From DATDRS01 sp035291605 (GTDB taxonomy: Bacteria > Chloroflexota > Anaerolineae > Anaerolineales > UBA6663), in assembly GCA_035291605.1 (NCBI GenBank), contig DATDRS010000010.1:1-13024 (forward strand): a DNA stretch of 13,024 nucleotides. Direction: 5' to 3'. The notes below the pieces were generated by a model that had not been told where the DNA came from, made no database searches, and saw nothing but the letters and a program-made list of their open reading frames with translations. The position numbers and the translations under genes are program-made. Shown here piece after piece: positions 1 to 4,982 of this stretch (position 1 is its first letter; every line of letters begins with the position of its first letter).

Positions 1-1136
1 TTGTCGGTGCGCTGCTCCACCGCGCGGGAGAGCTGCGCCCCGGCCAGCACCGGCACGTTCAATTCGCGCGCGAGCGCCTTCAGGTTGCGGGAGATGTACG
101 AGACTTCCTGCACGCGGTTCTCGCTGCGCCCCTCGCCCTGCATGAGCTGCAGGTAGTCCACGATGACCAGGTCGAGGCCGTATTCCTGGTCCAGGCGGCG
201 GCACTTGGCGCGCAGTTGCAGGGGCGTCAGCGCGGGCGTGTCGTCGAGAAAGATGGGGATGTCGCTCAAGACGTTGATAGCCTGCACGAAGAGCGGCAGT
301 TCCTCGTCGCGCACCTCGCCCAGGCGCAGGCGCTGCGAGTCAATCGCCGTCTCCTGCGCGATGATGCGCTGGACGAGCTGCTCGGTCGACATTTCGAGCG
401 AGAAGATGGCGACGCGCTTCTTGTGGATCTGCGCCGCGTGCTTGGCAATGTTGAGCATCATGCCCGTCTTGCCGCTGCCCGGCCTCCCCGCCACGATGAT
501 GAGGTCAGATTTTTGCAGGCCGCCCAGCAGCTTGTCGAGGTCAATGAAACCCGTCGGCACGCCGAGGATTTCGCCGCGATGCTCAATCAGGTACTGGACG
601 CGGTCGTAGTAGGCGCTGATGGCCTGCTTGATGGGCGTGACGTCTTTGGTGAGCCGCTGCTCGGCGACGGCGAAGACCGCCGCCTCGGCGTCGTTCACGA
701 TCTGGTTGATGTCCTGATCTTCATTGTAGGCGAGCTTGGCGACGGTGGTGGCCGCTTCCAACAGCCGCCGCCGCATGGCCTCGCGCTGGACGATCCGGGC
801 GTAGGCCTCGGCGTGCAGGGAGGTCGGGACGGTGTTGACCAGGTGGGTGAGGAAGGCGGCGCCGCCCACCTCCTCCAACTGGTTGCGGCGCTCCAGTTCT
901 TCGCCGACGGTGATGAAATCCACCGGCTGGCGCTGGTCGTGCAGGCGCACGAAAGCGTCCCAGATCCAGCGGTGTTTGTGCAGATAGAAGTCTTCGGGCC
1001 TGAGGACGGGGACGACTTCAAAATAGGCGTCCGGGTTGATGAGCACACAGCCCAGGACGGCCTCCTCGGCCTCGAGCGAATAGAGCGCCGCGCGTTGCGC
1101 AGCAGGGCCGAAGTCCACGCGGGCGGAGTCAGTCAT
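1..1136 (-). CDS. dnaB: Replicative DNA helicase DnaB (3' end cut by window edge)
   Basis: Encodes the hexameric replicative helicase that unwinds DNA at the fork using ATP or other NTPs. The minus-strand frame from ATG at 1136 stays open for 378 codons to the window edge; family members are about 450 aa, so roughly 70 C-terminal residues are missing. Residues about 15-115 form the N-terminal primase-interaction domain (LEAEEAVLGCVL). The RecA-like domain starts near residue 190 (GVPTGFIDLDKLLGGL). Walker A is GRPGSGKT (K223), the catalytic glutamate lies in SLEMS (E248), Walker B is VIVDYLQLM (D327), and the SRAVEQR motif is near residue 370. No intein is seen. No clear Shine-Dalgarno precedes the ATG, but it is the natural start for the N-terminal domain. 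It lies 99 nt downstream of the co-oriented bfn gene and may share its transcript. Family assignment is very secure. Confidence 0.96.
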   Translation of the reverse strand, partial: MTDSARVDFGPAAQRAALYSLEAEEAVLGCVLINPDAYFEVVPVLRPEDFYLHKHRWIWDAFVRLHDQRQPVDFITVGEELERRNQLEEVGGAAFLTHLVNTVPTSLHAEAYARIVQREAMRRRLLEAATTVAKLAYNEDQDINQIVNDAEAAVFAVAEQRLTKDVTPIKQAISAYYDRVQYLIEHRGEILGVPTGFIDLDKLLGGLQKSDLIIVAGRPGSGKTGMMLNIAKHAAQIHKKRVAIFSLEMSTEQLVQRIIAQETAIDSQRLRLGEVRDEELPLFVQAINVLSDIPIFLDDTPALTPLQLRAKCRRLDQEYGLDLVIVDYLQLMQGEGRSENRVQEVSYISRNLKALARELNVPVLAGAQLSRAVEQRTD

Positions 1137-1216
1137 GCAAGTTGCCGTGGTGTGATGAACGCTGGCCGCCGGGGCAGGGTCATAAAGCTGGGGCGCGGCG
1201 TCCGCCCGGGCTGCGG

Positions 1217-1232
1217 CCCGGCCCAAGCCGGG
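1217..1232 (-). other. GC-rich hairpin between bfn and dnaB
   Basis: Just after the bfn stop codon (minus strand) lies a 6-bp stem (arms 1217-1222 and 1227-1232) with a 4-base loop. A second short stem (GGGC/GCCC, 1208-1211 and 1216-1219) overlaps it. No T-run follows, so it does not look like a standard intrinsic terminator. It could be a processing or attenuation hairpin, or simply GC-rich sequence. The rest of the gap (1137-1207) shows nothing recognisable. Confidence 0.2.
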
Positions 1233-1235
1233 GGC

Positions 1236-1760
1236 TTATTCGCTGTCCTCGCCCTTGCTCCCCTCGATGTCGTCCAGGTCGAGCGAGTCCACAAAGTCCT
1301 TGAACGCGTCCAGTTTGCCTTCTTCCCCCGCCGGGGCCGCGCCTTCGGCTTCCATCTCGTCCTCGGGATGCACGGCGGCTTTCTCCATCACGGCGTCCTC
1401 GATGAACACCGGCACGTGCAGGCGCACGGCGAGCGCCAGCGCATCCGAGGGGCGCGAGTCAATCTCCAGGTGCTTGCCGTTCGCCTCCATGACGATGCGC
1501 GCGTAGAACACGTCGTTGCGCAGATCGGAGATCACAATGTGATCCACCTCGCCGCCCATGTCCGTGATGGCGTTCTTGAGCAGATCGTGGGTGAGCGGGC
1601 GCTGGACCTCGACTTCCTGCAGGGTCACGGTGATGGCATCCGCCTCACACATGCCGATCCAGATCGGCAGGTAGCGGTCGCTGTCCACATCTTTGAGGAT
1701 GACCACGCGATGCTGCGACATCAGGCTGACGCGAATACTGTCAATCGTTACTTCCACCAT
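1236..1760 (-). CDS. Bifunctional nuclease family protein (DUF151)
   Basis: A 174-aa protein of the DUF151/BFN family. Plant members have been described as having DNase and RNase activity; the bacterial role is poorly defined. The domain spans residues 1 to about 130, with the signature EIDSRPSDALALAVR around 99-113 and the conserved LPIWIGMCEADAI block at 31-43. An acidic tail (about 132-174, ending in DLDDIEGSKGEDSE) resembles the C-terminal extension common in bacterial members. The frame is open upstream to 1943, but ATG 1760 is chosen because the domain begins there (MVEVTIDSI) and GGAGAG lies 5 nt upstream (1766-1771). A good promoter lies 34 nt upstream. It is first in a probable bfn-dnaB unit. 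The family is certain; the molecular function here is inferred only from the family. Confidence 0.93.
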   Translation of the reverse strand: MVEVTIDSIRVSLMSQHRVVILKDVDSDRYLPIWIGMCEADAITVTLQEVEVQRPLTHDLLKNAITDMGGEVDHIVISDLRNDVFYARIVMEANGKHLEIDSRPSDALALAVRLHVPVFIEDAVMEKAAVHPEDEMEAEGAAPAGEEGKLDAFKDFVDSLDLDDIEGSKGEDSE

Positions 1761-1765
1761 GTTGT

Positions 1766-1771
1766 CTCTCC
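1766..1771 (-). promoter_or_regulatory. Shine-Dalgarno of the DUF151 gene
   Basis: GGAGAG on the minus strand, 5 nt before ATG 1760. It fixes the start at 1760 rather than at in-frame upstream ATGs, which lie inside or beyond the promoter. Confidence 0.75.
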
Positions 1772-1794
1772 AATCTTTCCGCGACGATGAAGAA

Positions 1795-1823
1795 ATTCTA
1801 GCACAAGCGAGGGGTAGAGGCAA
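1795..1823 (-). promoter_or_regulatory. Sigma-70-type promoter of bfn-dnaB
   Basis: Minus strand: -35 TTGCCT (1818-1823), spacer of exactly 17 nt, -10 TAGAAT (1795-1800), preceded by TGC so it is also an extended -10. The predicted start is near 1787-1788, giving a leader of about 28 nt that includes the GGAGAG site. Confidence 0.65.
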
Positions 1824-1891
1824 TCGCCGTTTGTTCAGGACTTCTTTATCTCCTTGATCAGTCTTGATTGAGAGCCGGGGGGCTGGCCTCA

Positions 1892-1900
1892 TGCTATAAT
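1892..1900 (+). promoter_or_regulatory. Extended -10 promoter of the Thr/Pro-rich membrane protein gene
   Basis: TGCTATAAT on the plus strand: a consensus -10 hexamer with the TGn extension. No good -35 lies at 16-18 nt; TTGATT at 1864-1869 is 25 nt away, too far. The predicted start near 1907 gives a leader of about 84 nt that contains the inverted repeat at 1913-1973. Confidence 0.55.
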
Positions 1901-1912
1901 CGCGCGGCCAGT

Positions 1913-1973
1913 GCGAAGCATTCGCGCTTCGGCCAACCGCCAAACCAGGCCCGCTGGGGCGCGAATGCTTCGC
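1913..1973. repeat. Paired palindromes (REP/BIME-like inverted repeat) in a gene leader
   Basis: GCGAAGCATTCGCGC (1913-1927) and its exact reverse complement GCGCGAATGCTTCGC (1959-1973) are separated by 31 nt. Each arm is itself a small hairpin (GCGAA-GCA-TTCGC; GCGAA-TGC-TTCGC). The left arm can also pair with the adjacent GCTTCG (1926-1931), so alternative folds compete. Two inverted palindromic units resemble REP/BIME or MITE-type repeats of high-GC bacteria; this is an inference, since no second copy is in the window. The element lies between the TATAAT box and the start codon at 1991, so it should be in the mRNA leader. Confidence 0.6.
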
Positions 1974-1990
1974 CCTTACAAAAGCGCATC

Positions 1991-2917
1991 ATGCTTCATC
2001 AGTCCACCGAAACCTACGTCACCTGGGCTGCCGCGCTCCTGCTCCTCGGCGGCCTCCTGGCCGCCTTCGGCGGCGCGCTCTCCCTGCGGCGCTCCCGAAA
2101 GGCCCGTTTCTTCCAGGCGCGCCGCCAGATGATCCAGCGCGGCTGGGGATTGTTGTTCACAAGCGTTGGGTTGTTGATCGCCGCAGGCGTCGTGTTCGGC
2201 CTCGGAGGAGCGGCCATGGAATTGGTGCGCGCCCCGACGCCGACTGCCGCCGCCTCGTTGACTCCGTCGCTCACGCCGCCCCTGCCGACCGCGACGCCGA
2301 CCCTGACGCTCGCCCCAATCCCCTCGGAGACTTTGCCTCCCACAGAAACTTTGCCGCCGACGGAGACGCTGCCGCCGACGCTCAGCCCCACGCCGGCCTT
2401 GCCGTTGGCCTTCGTCACTCCGCCGGGCACGGTCACCGTCACGCCCCCGCCGGAAGCCGTCGCCGCCGACATGCGCTTTTCACTCCGGGACAACTGCGCG
2501 ACACAATCCAGCGCCGATTATTTTGACCAGGTGCCCAAGACGATCCACGCCCACTTTTACTACGACAACTGGCTGCCGGGCGCGCAGTGGTCGGGCGTGT
2601 GGTACCGTGACGGGCAGTTGATCTTCGTGGAGACGCACCTGTGGGATGGGAGCACGGGAGGCTGCGGCTTCTCCAGCTACGATTACAACAAGCTGTGGTG
2701 GCAGGAGGGCGCCTACGAGGTGCAGATATTCATCGGAGAACGCTGGCTGGTCTCAAAGCAATTCGCCGTCGTGAAATCCACGCCGACACCTACGATCACG
2801 CCGACCCGCACGCCGCGCACGCCCACGGCGACGTTCACCCCGACCGCCACGCGGACTCCGCGCCCGCCCACGCCCACTCGCACGCCGCGCCCGCCCACGC
2901 CCACCCCAGGCGCATAG
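1991..2917 (+). CDS. Membrane-anchored protein with exported Thr/Pro-rich region
   Basis: Function unknown. From ATG 1991 the product is 308 aa. Two transmembrane segments (about 11-30 and 51-75) flank a basic loop (RRSRKAR), then a long Thr/Pro linker (81-155, with ETLPPT repeated). A compact domain of about 100 residues follows (161-262), rich in Trp/Tyr (YDNWLPGAQWSGVWYRDGQL, later YEVQIFIGERW), with two cysteines (C169, C224) that could form a disulfide. The protein ends in a second Thr/Pro/Arg tail (264-308). The topology suggests the linker and domain lie outside the membrane. Such domains on Thr/Pro stalks are, to my recollection, common in Anaerolineae surface proteins. The frame is open from 1868, but that part contains the promoter and inverted repeat, so ATG 1991 is preferred although no Shine-Dalgarno is visible. 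It ends 16 nt before the insertion sequence. Confidence 0.75.
   Translation: MLHQSTETYVTWAAALLLLGGLLAAFGGALSLRRSRKARFFQARRQMIQRGWGLLFTSVGLLIAAGVVFGLGGAAMELVRAPTPTAAASLTPSLTPPLPTATPTLTLAPIPSETLPPTETLPPTETLPPTLSPTPALPLAFVTPPGTVTVTPPPEAVAADMRFSLRDNCATQSSADYFDQVPKTIHAHFYYDNWLPGAQWSGVWYRDGQLIFVETHLWDGSTGGCGFSSYDYNKLWWQEGAYEVQIFIGERWLVSKQFAVVKSTPTPTITPTRTPRTPTATFTPTATRTPRPPTPTRTPRPPTPTPGA
2858..2904 (+). repeat. 27-bp direct repeat encoding the Pro/Thr tail
   Basis: A 20-base string occurs exactly at 2858-2877 and again at 2885-2904, a 27-bp period equal to nine codons, encoding repeated PRPPTPTRT. In-frame period and low complexity make copy-number change by slippage likely. Confidence 0.75.
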
Positions 2918-2933
2918 GCCATCGGCTATCTAC

Positions 2934-2954
2934 TAGATAACATTCACGATAAGG
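2934..2954 (+). repeat. Left terminal inverted repeat of the IS
   Basis: Begins TAGATAACA and ends TTCACGATAAGG; pairs with 3943-3963 at 19 of 21 positions. The left flank TATCTAC (2927-2933) is followed directly by TAGATAA, so a short palindrome (TATCTA-C-TAGATA) spans the junction and blurs the exact boundary. Confidence 0.85.
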
Positions 2955-2978
2955 CCGGATTCGTGTAAGCTACACTGC

Positions 2979-3905
2979 ATGAGACTCACCTACATGTATC
3001 TGACCCGTTACCCGAAAGTGTTTCAGTCGCTGACCGGTTTGAGAGTGCGTGAGTTTGAGCACCTGCTGGTCGACATCCTGCCGATGTATCAGGCTGCCGA
3101 AATCAAGCGGCTGAGTCGGCCTGACCGCCAGCGGGCGATAGGCGGTGGCGACCGATGCGACTTGGCGGCGGTCGAGCAATTGCTGGTGGCGGTCATCTGG
3201 TTGCGCACGTACCCGGTGCATCTCGTGCTGGGGTTCTTGTTTGGCGTCAGCGGCGTGACGGTCGGGCGGCTGTTGGGGCGCTGGGTGCCGGTCTTGGAAC
3301 AGGCAGGGCGCGACACGATGCGCCTGCCCGATCCGGGCAAGAAACGACGCCGCACGTTGGACGCCCTGCTGGCCGACACGCCGGAACTGGCCGTGATTAT
3401 TGACACGTTCGAGCAACCGGTGCAACGCCCGGCGACCCGGGCGGAGGCGGATGGCTACTACAGCGGCAAGAAGAAGCGCCACACGCTCAAAAGCCAAATC
3501 GCGATTGACGAGCACACGGGGACGATTGCCGACGTGGCCGAGAGTGTGCCGGGGCCGACGGCGGATCTGACCGTCCTGAAAGATTCTGGCCTGATGCAGC
3601 GCTTGCCCGGTGGCATCGGGGGCTTGGGAGACTTGGCCTACCTCGGCTTGGCCCAATTGCATCCCGCTGGTCTGGGGGCCACGCCACGGCGCAAGCCGCG
3701 CAATCAACCCCGTCCCGCCGAAGACGTGGCCTACAATACCGCCTTTGCCAAGCGGCGGATCAAGGTCGAGCATACGATCGGTCGCGTGCGGCGTTACCAA
3801 GCCGTCTCCCAAACGGATCGTCACCATCGTCGGAACCACACGGCGCGGGTCGTGGCGATCGCCGGACTGGTGAATCGCCAGATCACGAGCCGTCTGCCCT
3901 GCTAA
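2979..3905 (+). CDS. IS5-family transposase (HTH + DDE_Tnp_4)
   Basis: A 308-aa DDE transposase that cuts and joins the element's inverted repeats. Residues about 1-105 hold an N-terminal helical/HTH region (HLVLGFLFGVSGVTVGRLL, 81-99, as in HTH_Tnp_4). The catalytic core follows: first Asp D142 in VIIDTFEQPVQRP, the family signature YYSGKKKRHTLKSQ (160-173), DLTVLKDSGLM (196-206), second Asp probably D218 in GLGDLAYLGL, and Glu E264 in RIKVEHTIGRVRRY. All three acidic residues are present and there is no frameshift, so the protein could be active. The start at 2979 gives the usual N-terminus (MRLTYMYLTRYPKVF) 25 nt inside the left repeat. Length is normal for the family. Placement in the ISL2-like part of IS5 rests on the YSGKKKRHTLK motif and is less sure. 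Confidence 0.93.
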   Translation: MRLTYMYLTRYPKVFQSLTGLRVREFEHLLVDILPMYQAAEIKRLSRPDRQRAIGGGDRCDLAAVEQLLVAVIWLRTYPVHLVLGFLFGVSGVTVGRLLGRWVPVLEQAGRDTMRLPDPGKKRRRTLDALLADTPELAVIIDTFEQPVQRPATRAEADGYYSGKKKRHTLKSQIAIDEHTGTIADVAESVPGPTADLTVLKDSGLMQRLPGGIGGLGDLAYLGLAQLHPAGLGATPRRKPRNQPRPAEDVAYNTAFAKRRIKVEHTIGRVRRYQAVSQTDRHHRRNHTARVVAIAGLVNRQITSRLPC

Positions 3906-3942
3906 CTGAAGAACTGGGGGTAAGGGAGAATCCATCCTAAAC

Positions 3943-3963
3943 CCTTATCGTGAAGATTATCTA
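3943..3963 (-). repeat. Right terminal inverted repeat of the IS; carries the end of psuG
   Basis: The reverse complement starts TAGATAATC and ends TTCACGATAAGG. Read on the minus strand it supplies AGA TAA, the last Arg codon and stop of psuG at 3957-3962. Confidence 0.85.
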
Positions 3964-4940
3964 CTGACAAGCGCCGCTGCAATCTCGGCCGCCACCTCGG
4001 CGTTGTTCTGCAACAGGGCGAGGTTGGCGGCTTTGCTTTCGCCGCCCGTGAGCTCGGAGACGCGGGCGAGGAGGAACGGGGTGACGGTTTTGCCGCGCAC
4101 CCCTTTGGCCCCGGCTTCGCGCAGGGCGACGGCAATCGCGCTTTCCATCTCGGCCATTGGCTTTGCGGCCTCGGCGGGGCAGGGCGCGCACACCAACAGC
4201 CCCCCGGTCAGACCCATCTCCCACAGACAGCGCGCAATCGCGGCGACCTCTGCGGGCGTGTCGGCGCGGGCTTCGAGCCTGAGGCCGCTTTCGCGCGAGT
4301 AGAACGCGGGAAATTCGTCGGTCTGGTAGCCGACGACCGGGACGCCGTGCGTCTCCAGCCATTCGAGCGTTGCGGGGAGGTCGAGGATCGCTTTGGCCCC
4401 GGCGCAGACCACCATCACCGGAGTCCGCGCGAGCTCGGGCAGATCGGCGGAGATATCTAGGGAGTAAGAAGTAATCCGTGATCGGTGATCCGTGATCGGT
4501 GACGCCTCACGACTGGCGACGGATGACGGGTCGCTGATCACTGCTCTATGTACGCCTCCAATGCCTCCGGTCGCAAACACCCGGATGCCTGCCCAGTGCG
4601 CGGCGATCATCGTCCCGGCCACCGTCGTCGCCCCGTCGCGTTTCTGCGCGGCGGCCACCGCATAATCGCGGCGGCTGATCTTCCAGATGCCCGGCGTCCT
4701 GGCGAAATGCTCGATTTCGGCCTCGGTCAGGCCGACTCTGACCTCGCCCCGGAGGAGGGCGATCGTCGCGGGCGTCGCGCCGCCCGCGCGGACGCGCGCT
4801 TCCAGGCGGCGAGCCAGCTCGAAATTCTCCGGCCAGGGGAGGCCGTGCGAGATCACGGTCGACTCGAGGGCGACGACCGGTTTCTGCGCCTCCAGCGCCT
4901 CCCGCACTTCGGGATGGACAGATAAGTTGGAAGGGAGCAT
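3957..4940 (-). CDS. psuG: Pseudouridine-5'-phosphate glycosidase, with an in-frame insertion
   Basis: PsuG reversibly cleaves the C-C glycosidic bond of pseudouridine 5'-phosphate to uracil and ribose 5-phosphate, in the cytoplasm. The 327-aa product has the family blocks: PVVALESTVISHGLP (E26), GIWKISRRDYA (K87), TTVAGTMIAAHWAGI, FATGGIGGVHR (H131), DISADL (162-167), CAGAKAILD (K183), the GYQTDEFPAFYSRESG block, and KTVTPFLL...KAANLALLQNNA near the C-terminus. Between GGVHR and DISADL, where relatives have about six residues, this protein has 29 (133-161), encoded partly by a heptanucleotide repeat (4471-4505). The insert adjoins a conserved motif, so activity is uncertain. ATG 4940 gives a normal N-terminus; no clear Shine-Dalgarno is visible. 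The last codons lie in the IS repeat, but the pre-insertion sequence would also have ended in -SR-stop. No psuK kinase gene is seen nearby. It lies 42 nt after the 671-aa SPFH gene. Confidence 0.93.
   Translation of the reverse strand: MLPSNLSVHPEVREALEAQKPVVALESTVISHGLPWPENFELARRLEARVRAGGATPATIALLRGEVRVGLTEAEIEHFARTPGIWKISRRDYAVAAAQKRDGATTVAGTMIAAHWAGIRVFATGGIGGVHRAVISDPSSVASREASPITDHRSRITSYSLDISADLPELARTPVMVVCAGAKAILDLPATLEWLETHGVPVVGYQTDEFPAFYSRESGLRLEARADTPAEVAAIARCLWEMGLTGGLLVCAPCPAEAAKPMAEMESAIAVALREAGAKGVRGKTVTPFLLARVSELTGGESKAANLALLQNNAEVAAEIAAALVSR
4471..4505. repeat. Heptanucleotide repeat inside psuG
   Basis: Five tandem 7-mers on the plus strand: GTAATCC, GTGATCG, GTGATCC, GTGATCG, GTGACGC. 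The sequence around it (to about 4544) is similarly degenerate. On the coding strand it is read in frame as part of ITDHRSRITS. It lies in the segment that has no counterpart in typical PsuG proteins. Confidence 0.85.
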
Positions 4941-4982
4941 GAAGATTAGGAAGACGAATGAGAGCGCGAGGCGAGGTCCAGG

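Larger units (their letters stand above)
2934..3963 (+). mobile_element. Intact IS5-superfamily insertion sequence (DDE_Tnp_4 type), about 1.03 kb
   Basis: A single transposase gene (2979-3905) lies between terminal inverted repeats 2934-2954 and 3943-3963, which match at 19 of 21 positions (shared TAGATAA, two mismatches, then TTCACGATAAGG). The target duplication is ambiguous. If the repeats start at GATAA, the flanking TA is a 2-bp duplication, as in some IS5 groups; alternatively TATCTAC is shared by the left flank (2927-2933) and the right junction (3958-3964). The element lies between the convergent 3' ends of the Thr/Pro protein gene and psuG. Its right repeat contains the last psuG codons. 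The intact frame and near-identical ends suggest a recent or still active insertion. Confidence 0.88.

Noticed and set aside
216..1790. A 524-codon plus-strand open frame opposite dnaB and the DUF151 gene
   Set aside because: It is antisense to two clearly conserved proteins; high GC and biased third positions keep the opposite frame open. The product is His/Val/Gly-rich with no recognisable domain.
1868..1990. Extended N-terminus of the Thr/Pro-rich protein from 1868
   Set aside because: The stretch contains the extended -10 box and the inverted repeat, and the membrane segment follows naturally from ATG 1991.
2014..2493. A 159-codon minus-strand frame with Gly/Val repeats
   Set aside because: It is the reverse of the Thr/Pro-coding repeat; the apparent repeats only mirror that low-complexity DNA.
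2970..3935. A 321-codon minus-strand frame opposite the transposase
   Set aside because: Antisense to an intact DDE transposase with all motifs; no domain of its own.
4471..4505. CRISPR array
   Set aside because: The units are 7 bp with no spacers, and lie inside a coding frame; no cas gene is present.
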